From contig NZ_CP010429.1 in assembly GCF_000974425.1 (NCBI RefSeq), forward strand, positions 4,821,501 to 4,885,500: a stretch of DNA of 64,000 nt. Reading direction: 5' to 3'. Below are positions 8,871 through 17,322 of the stretch, in pieces. Under the pieces are notes generated by a model that was not told the DNA's origin, ran no database searches, and saw nothing but the letters and a program-made list of their open reading frames with translations. Origin of the DNA: Spirosoma radiotolerans (GTDB lineage Bacteria; Bacteroidota; Bacteroidia; Cytophagales; Spirosomataceae). Within the stretch, counting starts at the first letter, position 1; every line of letters begins with the position of its first letter. Position numbers and translations under genes: made by a program.

Positions 8871-9113
8871 TTATACCGTACGACGTGAACCTTTGATGAG
8901 GGCTGCGATGCCAAGAATGATGACAGCACCGACAAACGCCGTCAGGATTTGATCGACTATACCACCATCACGGCCAAAAATCCAGCCGCCAACAAATCCA
9001 CCAGCGATACCAAGTAAGATTTCGGCGAATAAGGAGAACGAAAACCGTTTGAAAACAAGGTCAGCTAGCCAGCCAGCTACTGCACCTACCAGAATTGATA
9101 CTAAGATTCCCAT
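8871..9113 (-). CDS. GlsB/YeaQ/YmgE family membrane protein
   Basis: An 80-residue integral membrane protein of the transglycosylase-associated/GlsB family, small stress-related inner-membrane proteins of unknown biochemical role. Three hydrophobic segments are visible: ILVSILVGAVAGWLADLV, EILLGIAGGFVGGWIFG and ILTAFVGAVIILGIAALI, with the Gly-rich GGFVGGWIFG loop typical of the family. It ends in basic residues (KGSRRTV). It faces the acyl-CoA dehydrogenase gene across a shared hairpin and precedes pgeF on the same strand with a 69-base reversed spacing, so joint transcription is possible. Confidence 0.88.
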   Translation of the reverse strand: MGILVSILVGAVAGWLADLVFKRFSFSLFAEILLGIAGGFVGGWIFGRDGGIVDQILTAFVGAVIILGIAALIKGSRRTV

Positions 9114-9182
9114 GACGTTTGAGTGTTGAGTAAAAAGTATGTTATAAAAACAGATACATAACTCAACAGGACTACGTATTGT

Positions 9183-9950
9183 TTAAGCAGCCAGGCCGAT
9201 TACGGCCAGCATACGTCCGGTTTGGCCCTGTTCTGCCCGATATGAGAAATAACTATCGTTATGAAGGACTGTCGAAAAGGGTGAAATCTCAACCTGCTTC
9301 TCGGGAATACCAGCCGTTAATAGCAGGTACGCGTTAGCCGCTTTCAGATCGACAAAGCTTTTATCGCTGTCGGCATTCGCCCGCCTGAAGGCAGCATCGA
9401 ACTGCTCGGCTACCTCCGGCCCGACTTCAAAAGCGCATTCATCAATGCAAGTCCCTACGTAGGCGTAACACTGCCCGGCAGTTGTCCCGAACTGTTGCTG
9501 CATTTGAGTCAGCGTTTTGGTGACAATACCGCCCACCGTGCCACGCCAGCCAGCATGAATAGCGGCAACCGCTTTATGTGCTGGGTCATAAATCAGGATG
9601 GGCACACAATCGGCAACGGTGACGCCAAGTAGTAAACCGGGCTTATCCGTGATGAGCGCATCGTGACCCGTATAACGGCCTGCTTCCGTAGCATATAAGA
9701 TTTCGGTGCCGTGAACCTGGTACGAGGACGCAAACGGATACGTGCTGCCCCCAATAGCGCTGAAAAAACGACGGCGATTCTCGTCAACATTTGCTGTCTC
9801 ATCGGCGGTGTTAATGCCCAGGTTAAGCGACGCAAACGGGGCAGGGCTAACGCCCCCATGCCGGGTACTTTCGGCGGCAACTAGTTGGGGAAAGCTGGAA
9901 AAGATAGCCGGTGAAGTATATAAAAACGTGTGCGTTGTTTCGTCGGTCAT
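9183..9950 (-). CDS. pgeF: Peptidoglycan editing factor PgeF (YfiH/laccase-domain family)
   Basis: The 255-residue cytosolic protein belongs to the DUF152/multicopper polyphenol oxidase-like family. Its described role is removing wrongly incorporated amino acids from peptidoglycan precursors, and related proteins act on purine nucleosides. The metal and active-site residues are in ESTRHGGVS, YQVHGTEI, VTVADCVPILIYDP (Cys) and AAIHAGWRGTVGGI (His), with CIDECAFEVGPEV after them. The length fits the family. A -7 box at 10004-10011 gives a leader of about 50 bases. Confidence 0.9.
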   Translation of the reverse strand: MTDETTHTFLYTSPAIFSSFPQLVAAESTRHGGVSPAPFASLNLGINTADETANVDENRRRFFSAIGGSTYPFASSYQVHGTEILYATEAGRYTGHDALITDKPGLLLGVTVADCVPILIYDPAHKAVAAIHAGWRGTVGGIVTKTLTQMQQQFGTTAGQCYAYVGTCIDECAFEVGPEVAEQFDAAFRRANADSDKSFVDLKAANAYLLLTAGIPEKQVEISPFSTVLHNDSYFSYRAEQGQTGRMLAVIGLAA

Positions 9951-10244
9951 GAGGTGATTTATTAATCAAGTTGAAGCCTGCTGTCAACTAATTCGTAGGT
10001 AGTCAAAAGTACTGGGCAGGCCTGTTTTATCCAAAACAGCAGGATGGTAGCAGTTCAGGCCGATTGCCTAAAAATCTACTTTGCGAATACAGGAGAAGTC
10101 GTCTATGATTTCTCTTTACTACTTGCATTAAAATAGGTGAACCGTAGCTTTTATATAGAAAGCGCTTGACAAAGAGTATCAATATAGTACGAAATATGGT
10201 CAATTCTGCTTAGTTTTATCGGTATAAATCCTCTTTTTAACCGT
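9951..10244. other. Divergent intergenic region pgeF / hybrid regulator
   Basis: Apart from the minus-strand promoter box at 10004-10011 I see no gene or long hairpin. The plus-strand part before the hybrid regulator is AT-rich and lacks an exact TAnnTTTG. Confidence 0.4.
10004..10011 (-). promoter_or_regulatory. -7 box TACTTTTG upstream of pgeF
   Basis: On the minus strand TACTTTTG fits TAnnTTTG and lies about 54 bases before the pgeF start codon. Confidence 0.4.
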
Positions 10245-13200
10245 ATGGTACGTTTACTCCTGCTTTTTACGTTACTGATTTCATCAGGGCAGGGTTTTCC
10301 GCAGGTGTACCAGGCTGGTAGCAAAATAACCAGCCAAGAGCAGGGGCAACCGATCGCCAATCAGTTTGACCACTTGTCCGTTAGAGACGGTCTGTCTAAT
10401 AATTCGGTCAACTGTATTCTTCAGGATCGGGAAGGATTTATTTGGCTTGGTACCAGCGAAGGGTTGAACAAGTATGACGGTTATACCTTTACAGTCCTGC
10501 AACATGACCCGAACCACCCAACACAGAGCCTTCAGAATAACAACATAACGGGCCTTTGCGAAGATCATTCAGGCCGGCTATGGGTTGTAACCGAAGGCGG
10601 TGGGCTCCATGAAGTAGACAAAAAAACGGGACTCGTTACGCCCCATCTCATTCAGGCCGGAGAAGCTCATAAGTGGAATAAGCAGCTTTCCATTTACGAG
10701 GACAAAGGCGGGGTGATCTGGATAAGCACATTTGCCGGTCTGGCCCGCTACCAACCAGCACAGCATCAGTTCACGCTTTATTCGTCGCCCCAACCAGGCG
10801 TGCCCATCAAGACGGTCTTTGAAGATAATCAGCACCGCTTTTGGGTGGCAACGAACCGGGGATTGTATCTCTTCGATCGGCCAACAGGCCGATTTACACC
10901 GCTACCCGTTCCAGGCATAACAGGCAATCAGCCTACGTTCATTTCGTTTCATCTGGATGCCAACGATGTACTTTGGCTAGGTACGGCAGGTCATAGTCTT
11001 TTTCGGCTCGATCTAGGCCGTCAGCCCTGGCAATTAATCCCGTATAATCCGGGGGGGATAATCAATCCGTTTGTGTACATGAATTCCGTCCATCGCGATG
11101 CCAAAGGAATTCTGTGGGTAGGCACAACGAACGGCCTGCAAGGCATCGATACACAGACTGACCATGTGTTCACCTACCGCCCTCAAGCCAATGCCTCCAG
11201 GGGTATCAGTAGCATTAACGCCCAGGCGGTTTATCATGATCGAACGGGTATGCTCTGGGTGGGCACGGACAACGGCATTGACCGGCAAGCCATCACCATA
11301 AAACCCTTTCAAACGTATCAGGTAATTTCCAATAAGGGTACGGCGAACTTGCCCGAGAACAAGGTTGTCGCGCTGGTGAAGGACAGCTACGACCAGCTTT
11401 GGGTCAGTAACTTGCATGTTGTTTACCGAACCAAAGCCGGGAAGGACCACTTCGAGGCCATACCTCGGACTGAGTTTGGGTCAGTCGGCCAGCACGAGAA
11501 TTTTATATGTGCTTTATTACCAAATAAATCGGATGGTATTTGGCTAGGCACCACGGATGGCCTGTACCAGTTCGATCAGGCGACCGGACATTTTCACGGC
11601 TACCCCTCCGAGGTACCTGCCCAATTTCTGGATCGGTCCCCCTCTGGCGACTTGTGGCTTGGTGGAGAGGGCGGCATTGCTTCGTTTAATCCCGGCACGC
11701 ATCAATATACCTACTATAAAACAGGCCCCAATGCCCTACCTGATAAGTATGTACATGGCGTGATGGCGAGCCGAACAGGTGACGTATGGGTATTGATCGA
11801 ACGGCAGGGAATCTGCCGCCTTCATCCGCAAACGGGGCGCTTCACACGTTACACGGCAGGGCCCGCAGGGCAGTTGAGCAGTAACGATGTTCAGTCCATT
11901 TACGAAGACACCAATGGCGTTATCTGGGTTGGCACGCATCAGGGAGGCCTTAATCGGTTCGATCCACGAACGGGGTTATTCTCCGTTATTTCCCACCGGG
12001 ATGGCCTATCGGGAAACAATGTGCTGGGTATCACGGGCGATCGTGCCGGGCATCTATGGCTAAGTACCGATCAGGGACTGTGCCGATTTGATCCGTATTC
12101 TAAGGCTATTCGTCATTATGAACTGAATAACGATCTGCCGAGCAATGATTTTGTCCGAAATGCGACCTTTCGGGAGCAAAATCAGCTCTATTTTGGTAGC
12201 CTGAACGGAGTAGTTTGTTTTAACCCGGACAGCATTCGCGATGACAAACGCCCATTTCCTGTTTACATAACAGAGATTAACGTACTGGGGAAGAAACGAC
12301 CGCTAACGGATAGCGTGCTTAGGCTGAACCATGATGAAAACTTTGTATCGTTCAGGTTCTCAGCTCTGTCGTATAATCAATCACAGCAGAATCAGTATGC
12401 TTACCAACTCGTTGGTGTAGAAGAAAACTGGGTTCAGAATGGCAACAGCCATTTTGCCAACTACACCAACCTGTCGCCTGGTCACTACACATTTCGCGTC
12501 AAGGCAGCCAACAGCGATGGTATCTGGACCAGTAAAGGGGCTTCAATTCATGTCCTTATTTATCCACCCTGGTGGGCCACCTGGTGGGCCTATAGTCTGT
12601 ATGCCTTGCTGGCAGGGGGCGCTGTATGGGCGTATTTTCGGTTCTACACAAACCGGATCAGGCAGCAACAGGAACTGGAACTCAATCGGCGCGAAGCCGA
12701 ACAACTAAAGTCGGTCGACGAGTTAAAAACGCGCTTGTTCTCCAACATCACCCACGAATTTCGTACACCGTTATCCCTCATCATTTCGCCTGTGGAGAAG
12801 CTGTTGCAGGATGGTCGTCTTGACGCATCAACCCAACAGATTCTGGCCCTGGTACAGCGCAACGCCGATCAGTTGCTCCGGCTGATCAACCAGTTGCTGG
12901 ACCTCTCAAAGCTGGAAGCCCACCACATGAACGTATCACTGATGCGGGGTGAAGTAACGGAATTTGTCAACCATCTTGTTGAGTCGTTTCGGCAGGGAGC
13001 TCAACAGAAAAACATACGACTTATTTACACAACATCGATTCTTTTACCGAAAGAACAATTATTCGATGCCGATAAATGGGAGAAAATACTGACCAACTTA
13101 CTCTCGAATGCCCTGAAGTTTACGCCAGAGGGCGGCCAGGTAACCGTTGCGTTTGAGGCAAGCCCAGCGCCAGATACACAAGAGACTACCAGCGTACAGC

Positions 13201-14306
13201 TCCGAATTACCGACTCGGGTATTGGCATTCCACCCGAAAACCTGCCGCATATTTTTGACCGCTTTTATCAGGTCGATAATTCGCGTACCCGTTCTTACGA
13301 AGGCACCGGTATTGGTCTGGCGCTAGTGAAGGAACTGATCGAGTTGTTGGGGGGCTCCATTGTCGTAGAAAGTCAGCTTACTATAGGCACCACCTTCCTA
13401 TTGACCTTGCCCGTTTTGCCAGTACACGAGAAGGCCGATGCGCCTTACGTGACTTTGTATGCTAAAAAGCCCCAATTCGTCGATTCGAAAGCTATTACTA
13501 AGCCAACTACCGTCGACGAACCGCCGGTTGATGATACACCAAAACCGCTGGTACTTGTTGTCGAAGACAATACCGAATTACGCGAGTTCCTGTCTGCCGA
13601 GTTGGCCGTTTCTTATCAGGTCATGAGCGCCCCTAATGGAGAAGTAGGCTGGCAACTGGCACAAACCGAATTGCCGGATATTGTCCTTTCGGATTTAATG
13701 ATGCCCCAAATGGATGGCTATGAACTGACGCATCGCATCAAAAATCAGGCCGATACGGACCATATTGCCGTTATTCTGTTAACAGCTAAAGCGGCTCACC
13801 AAAGCCGTATGGAGGGCTTACAGAAAGGGGCCGACGATTACTTAGCCAAACCTTTTCATTTAGACGAACTGCATGCACGGCTCCATAATCTGATTACCCG
13901 CCAGCAAAAGCTACGCGATCAATACCACCGGCAACTTACTCAACCGGATGCGCCTGTCCCGCTGGAACTCACGCAGGACCCGTTTCTGCATCAGATCTAT
14001 ACACTACTGGACAAACACCTCGACGATTCAACAATCAATGTAGACTGGCTGGCCAACCAGGTAGCCATGAGCCGCAAAACTCTCTATCGAAAAATCCATA
14101 GCCTGATTCAACTGGCGCCCAATGAACTAATCCGTCAATACCGGCTTCGAAAAGCGGCAGATCTGTTGCGGTCGGGACATAGTGCCGCAGAAACGGCCTA
14201 TCTGGTGGGCTTCAAAACCCCATCGCATTTTTCGATTCTTTTTAAAGAATTTTATCACAAGACCCCTACTGAATTCATAGCCCACAGCCTAAAAAGTAGT
14301 GAATAA
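10245..14306 (+). CDS. Hybrid two-component system sensor/regulator (HTCS)
   Basis: One 1353-residue chain holds a whole signalling pathway. Signal peptide about 1-20. Two seven-bladed periplasmic propellers, about 40-680, are built from repeats of the LWVGTxxGL type (for example IWLGTSEGLNKYDG). A Y_Y_Y immunoglobulin-like domain covers about 690-765 and one membrane helix about 775-797. The histidine kinase has its phosphorylated H837 in ITHEFRTPLSL, and its ATPase has DSGIGIP and GTGIGLALVK. The receiver (about 1098-1215) has phosphoacceptor D1150 in VLSDLMMP and K in YLAKPF. An AraC-type helix-turn-helix closes the protein (about 1255-1350: MSRKTLYRKIH, AYLVGFKTPSHFSILFKEF). Such proteins sense polysaccharide fragments and switch on degradation loci. 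No SusC/SusD pair is nearby, so its target is unclear. Confidence 0.95.
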   Translation: MVRLLLLFTLLISSGQGFPQVYQAGSKITSQEQGQPIANQFDHLSVRDGLSNNSVNCILQDREGFIWLGTSEGLNKYDGYTFTVLQHDPNHPTQSLQNNNITGLCEDHSGRLWVVTEGGGLHEVDKKTGLVTPHLIQAGEAHKWNKQLSIYEDKGGVIWISTFAGLARYQPAQHQFTLYSSPQPGVPIKTVFEDNQHRFWVATNRGLYLFDRPTGRFTPLPVPGITGNQPTFISFHLDANDVLWLGTAGHSLFRLDLGRQPWQLIPYNPGGIINPFVYMNSVHRDAKGILWVGTTNGLQGIDTQTDHVFTYRPQANASRGISSINAQAVYHDRTGMLWVGTDNGIDRQAITIKPFQTYQVISNKGTANLPENKVVALVKDSYDQLWVSNLHVVYRTKAGKDHFEAIPRTEFGSVGQHENFICALLPNKSDGIWLGTTDGLYQFDQATGHFHGYPSEVPAQFLDRSPSGDLWLGGEGGIASFNPGTHQYTYYKTGPNALPDKYVHGVMASRTGDVWVLIERQGICRLHPQTGRFTRYTAGPAGQLSSNDVQSIYEDTNGVIWVGTHQGGLNRFDPRTGLFSVISHRDGLSGNNVLGITGDRAGHLWLSTDQGLCRFDPYSKAIRHYELNNDLPSNDFVRNATFREQNQLYFGSLNGVVCFNPDSIRDDKRPFPVYITEINVLGKKRPLTDSVLRLNHDENFVSFRFSALSYNQSQQNQYAYQLVGVEENWVQNGNSHFANYTNLSPGHYTFRVKAANSDGIWTSKGASIHVLIYPPWWATWWAYSLYALLAGGAVWAYFRFYTNRIRQQQELELNRREAEQLKSVDELKTRLFSNITHEFRTPLSLIISPVEKLLQDGRLDASTQQILALVQRNADQLLRLINQLLDLSKLEAHHMNVSLMRGEVTEFVNHLVESFRQGAQQKNIRLIYTTSILLPKEQLFDADKWEKILTNLLSNALKFTPEGGQVTVAFEASPAPDTQETTSVQLRITDSGIGIPPENLPHIFDRFYQVDNSRTRSYEGTGIGLALVKELIELLGGSIVVESQLTIGTTFLLTLPVLPVHEKADAPYVTLYAKKPQFVDSKAITKPTTVDEPPVDDTPKPLVLVVEDNTELREFLSAELAVSYQVMSAPNGEVGWQLAQTELPDIVLSDLMMPQMDGYELTHRIKNQADTDHIAVILLTAKAAHQSRMEGLQKGADDYLAKPFHLDELHARLHNLITRQQKLRDQYHRQLTQPDAPVPLELTQDPFLHQIYTLLDKHLDDSTINVDWLANQVAMSRKTLYRKIHSLIQLAPNELIRQYRLRKAADLLRSGHSAAETAYLVGFKTPSHFSILFKEFYHKTPTEFIAHSLKSSE

Positions 14307-14333
14307 GCTATGTTAAGGCGTATGTCCATTCGA

Positions 14334-14361
14334 TTGTCCCCAATTTGACAGCATTTGTCCC
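14334..14361 (+). promoter_or_regulatory. Direct repeats TTGTCCC spaced 21 bp, candidate AraC-type operator
   Basis: TTGTCCC occurs at 14334-14340 and 14355-14361, with further likeness in the flanks (CCAATTT, CAAAT). A 21-base period is two helical turns, as expected for direct-repeat binding by two AraC-type DNA-binding domains. It starts 28 bases after the hybrid regulator's stop codon. Binding is inferred, not shown. Confidence 0.45.
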
Positions 14362-14435
14362 AAATCAGAAAGTGTATTTACGTGTTTCTATCGACATTTG
14401 ATCTACTATAATTTCTATCCACACCTCTCCCCTTT

Positions 14436-14561
14436 GCAGATGTACTTCCGGTTGATCACGGCTTACGCCGGGTAATGAGTCTAGTCCGAATTAACATCTG
14501 CTTTTGTTTCTGCTTTATCAGGCAACACGTGCCAGCATAGGTCTATCCTATGCTGGCACGT
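14436..14561 (+). ncRNA. Candidate structured RNA or leader between operator and secreted protein gene
   Basis: The stem GCAGATGT (14436-14443) / ACATCTGC (14494-14501) encloses a CGGC-TTAC-GCCG hairpin and is followed by a T-rich run. A perfect 15-bp hairpin (14527-14541 with 14547-14561) follows. No frame fits. It could be a small RNA driven from the operator-like repeats, or simply tandem terminators of the regulator gene. Confidence 0.25.
14527..14561. terminator. 15-bp hairpin, likely terminator
   Basis: ACGTGCCAGCATAGG (14527-14541) is fully complementary to 14547-14561 with a five-base loop, and a pyrimidine-rich stretch follows. It lies about 220 bases after the hybrid regulator gene. 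Confidence 0.6.
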
Positions 14562-14742
14562 ACTATTTCTCCCTTTTCTTACCAGCTTTTCCCAACTATT
14601 TGCTCAAACTCTAATCAGCCTCATGGTTAGAAGCGGGCTGCCGCACGACCGCGTTGCACACCGCACTAAACAGCAGCGAACCGCTCATCTGGCAAAAAAG
14701 CCGTTCCAGTAGTTTGTATTACATAGTACCCATCATAGCCTA

Positions 14743-14750
14743 TATCTTTG
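14743..14750 (+). promoter_or_regulatory. -7 box TATCTTTG upstream of the small secreted protein
   Basis: Exact TAnnTTTG match, 57 bases before the ATG at 14808. A TTTG at 14713-14716 lies 26 bases upstream, farther than the usual 19-21. Confidence 0.45.
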
Positions 14751-14807
14751 TTTCACCAAACGGCAATAAACCGACTCGCTTTTACACTAAAATTAAAACA
14801 TACCATT

Positions 14808-15215
14808 ATGAAAACGCTTATCAAATCCCTTGCTCTAGCCCTTTCACTGGGTTTTCTGACATCGGCTGCCTCCTTAGCGGCTTCTACCGGAACGAACCCT
14901 ATTGGCCGTCCATCGGGTGTAGCATCCTATAAAACGGGTGTGTACTCAACGAAGACCGGAAGACTGCATATCTCGCTCGACAAAGCAACGGGTGGCCGGG
15001 TTGATATTCGATTGATCGACGCTGACGGCAAAGCCTTGTACACGCAGCACCTTGGTAAGAACGAAAAAGGTTGCCGGGTCCGGTTGAATCTCAGCGATCT
15101 GGAGGATGGTGCTTACACCCTGGAAATTACAAACGGCGTTGAAACCACCACGCAAACCGTGACTATCGCGACAAAACAGCCTGCCATCCCCAACCGTGTC
15201 GTTGCGCTGAACTAA
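14808..15215 (+). CDS. Small secreted protein with T9SS-like C-terminal beta domain
   Basis: The ATG at 14808 starts a signal peptide, MKTLIKSLALALSLGFLTSA, cleaved near AASLA or LAAS. This gives 135 residues. The earlier in-frame start at 14748 would overlap the promoter and put charged residues before the signal. The mature part has the pattern RLHISLDKATGGRVDIRL-IDADGKALY and LNLSDLEDGAYTLEITNG, a compact beta sandwich like the Por-sorting or DUF3244-type modules that end many Bacteroidetes secreted proteins. Here the module is almost the whole protein. Function is unknown; it may be a cell-surface or periplasmic structural protein. A strong terminator follows. Confidence 0.75.
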   Translation: MKTLIKSLALALSLGFLTSAASLAASTGTNPIGRPSGVASYKTGVYSTKTGRLHISLDKATGGRVDIRLIDADGKALYTQHLGKNEKGCRVRLNLSDLEDGAYTLEITNGVETTTQTVTIATKQPAIPNRVVALN

Positions 15216-15243
15216 CGCGTCTCCTAGCATTCCTTTCTATCAT

Positions 15244-15278
15244 AAAAGCCTCCCCTGCCTAAACAGGGGAGGCTTTTT
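15244..15278 (+). terminator. Rho-independent terminator
   Basis: AAAAGCCTCCCCTG (15244-15257) pairs fully with 15264-15277 across a six-base loop and runs into a T tract. It ends the small secreted protein gene 28 bases after its stop. Confidence 0.88.
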
Positions 15279-15482
15279 GTAGTTAAGACCTTGTTGTGAG
15301 CCCCGGCACGGTTATTCGTTAACGGGAAAGCATGCTGGTACGGCTAACAACCTAAACTTTAACTACCCACAGGCACATTTATCGGGTCTTCTGCGTTGAC
15401 GCTGCCAATTTCTTTTTTAGTGTATATTCAAGAAATTTTTGACTTGTGCTGTGTGCCATTCTAACGTATTCGCTTTTTGTCT

Positions 15483-17150
15483 ATGCTCACAACGCAACCT
15501 ATAAGTCTGCTTAGTTCCTGGATCGACGCAGGTTCGAATAACCCATTCTGGGAAACTCTGTCGCAAACGGTATTGCCATCTTACGTCAATTCATGCCGGT
15601 GGTTCGCCGGAAAAGCCAGGCAACAAACGGGCTTTTCGGTAAAAACGGTACACACGCTCCCTCTACCCGATGGCGATGTTGCCTACTTACTGATTCTGGA
15701 AGCCCGCTATACCGATGGTATTCCTGAAAATTACCTGTTACCCATTTCGTTTCTGGCCGATCACACTGCCCATACATTGCCCTTTCGACTTGCTGATGTT
15801 CCCGAGAAAGGGCGTATTGGCGATGTTACTCTTGCCAAACAAACGGGTCTGCTGATCGATGCCATCTACGATGAACGATTTCGGGAAGCTTTATTTTCCG
15901 CTATTTACCAGAGTCGTACGTTACCGCAGCCCGACGGCACCCTGATGTTTCATCGGGGAAATGGGCTGGAAGAAGGCGACGAACGGCTCTCCTCACGCGT
16001 GTTACCCGTCGATTCGAGCAACTCAGCCATGACGTTTGGCGATAAGTATTTCCTTAAGCTGTATAGAAAACTCTTCCAGGAAACAAACCCGGAAGTCGAT
16101 ATGGTTGCCTTCCTGACCGACGAAAGCAAGTTCGACCACATTCCGGCTTTTGGCGGAAGCATCGTCTGGCAAGGCGAACACAGACCCGATATTACCCTAG
16201 GAATGGTGCAGCGCATGGTGCCTAACGACAAGGACTCGTGGATGCAAACCGGCGATTACCTGAACGATTTTTTATACGCTGTGCCGCAACGCCTGTTTGC
16301 CATTCGGGAAGATGTGTTCGATAAAGTTGAGTTGCTGGGACGACGAACGGGCGAAATGCACTGCGCTTTGTATAAACCCTCCCGTCCCAACGCGCCCACC
16401 GATCCGGCTTTTGCGCCGGAACCCTTTACGGACGACTATCGTGAGTTTCTCATCAAGCGCTTCGAAGACTTACTTGACCGCCGGTACGCCCTACTCATCG
16501 ACAATTATACAAAGCTGGATATACAGGCGCAACGGCTGGCCTGGGTGTTTATGGAGGCAAAGGAAATGATCGATACATTCATTGATGACTTCCGTACGCG
16601 CCCCATCGAGTCGCTTCGGGTCCGTATTCACGGCGATTATCACCTTGGGCAGGTACTGGCAACCGAAAACGATTTTGTTATTATTGATTTCGAAGGTGAG
16701 CCAGAAAGCAGTATTACCGAACGAAAGATAAAGCACTCGCCCCTTAAAGACGTAGCCGGAATGATTCGGTCCTATCACTATGCCGTTTCAGCCAAGCTGT
16801 TCAACTCGACAGAAACCGACGCACTGGACCCCGACCATCTGCAACGGGTATCGGACCGCTGGTTTTACCTAATTCGCGATACGTTTCTGAATGCCTATCT
16901 CGATGTCTTTGGCGCTCCGCATCCCCTGTTCAAAAACAATAGCGAAATAAACTTCCTGCTCCTGATTTACCTACTCGAAAAAGCCGTTTATGAACTGGGT
17001 TACGAAATAAGTTACCGGCCATCGTGGGTAAAAATTCCGCTGAAAGGCATCATTGATGTGATCCGTGATATCGAGAAAATCCGCCTGAGCGACGGCAACA
17101 GCGTTCCTCATGTGGCTATGCTGCAAACAAACTTACTGCAAACCAAATAG
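15483..17150 (+). CDS. Maltokinase
   Basis: This 556-residue kinase probably phosphorylates maltose to maltose-1-phosphate with ATP, feeding the GlgE route to alpha-glucan. The N-terminal cap has RWFAGKARQQTGF (about 40-52), characteristic of maltokinases and of the kinase half of TreS fusions. The kinase core has VFMEAKEMIDTF, then the catalytic loop HGDYHLGQVL and the metal-binding IDFEGEPESS, as in aminoglycoside phosphotransferase-type enzymes. The end region EKAVYELGYEISYRPSWVKIPLKGI is also typical. The ATG at 15483 is preferred to a TTG two codons earlier. The branching enzyme follows on the same strand. No TreS or GlgE is in the window. Confidence 0.88.
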   Translation: MLTTQPISLLSSWIDAGSNNPFWETLSQTVLPSYVNSCRWFAGKARQQTGFSVKTVHTLPLPDGDVAYLLILEARYTDGIPENYLLPISFLADHTAHTLPFRLADVPEKGRIGDVTLAKQTGLLIDAIYDERFREALFSAIYQSRTLPQPDGTLMFHRGNGLEEGDERLSSRVLPVDSSNSAMTFGDKYFLKLYRKLFQETNPEVDMVAFLTDESKFDHIPAFGGSIVWQGEHRPDITLGMVQRMVPNDKDSWMQTGDYLNDFLYAVPQRLFAIREDVFDKVELLGRRTGEMHCALYKPSRPNAPTDPAFAPEPFTDDYREFLIKRFEDLLDRRYALLIDNYTKLDIQAQRLAWVFMEAKEMIDTFIDDFRTRPIESLRVRIHGDYHLGQVLATENDFVIIDFEGEPESSITERKIKHSPLKDVAGMIRSYHYAVSAKLFNSTETDALDPDHLQRVSDRWFYLIRDTFLNAYLDVFGAPHPLFKNNSEINFLLLIYLLEKAVYELGYEISYRPSWVKIPLKGIIDVIRDIEKIRLSDGNSVPHVAMLQTNLLQTK

Positions 17151-17322
17151 GAAGAATTCTTTAACCTGAAAACAGCAACCGGCGTAAAGAGAAAGCTATT
17201 TTGAAACCACATGCGACCATCGGACCGACAAATTGACCGAACGTTTTAGTAGGTAAGGGTAAGTTTTTTTCTAACTTTCCGCTTCTGATTACGTTCAACA
17301 ACGTATCTATTAGTTCCAACAA

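Larger units (their letters stand above)
14307..14807. other. Regulatory-looking intergenic region after the hybrid regulator
   Basis: The 501-base gap holds two phased TTGTCCC repeats (14334-14361), a folded segment with closing stem GCAGATGT/ACATCTGC (14436-14501), a 15-bp hairpin (14527-14561) and a -7 box (14743-14750). A plus-strand open frame at 14654-14932 is unconvincing. Confidence 0.5.

Noticed and set aside
14654-14932. Plus-strand 92-codon frame overlapping the small secreted protein
   Set aside because: It uses a different frame from the clear signal peptide and beta domain at 14808-15215.
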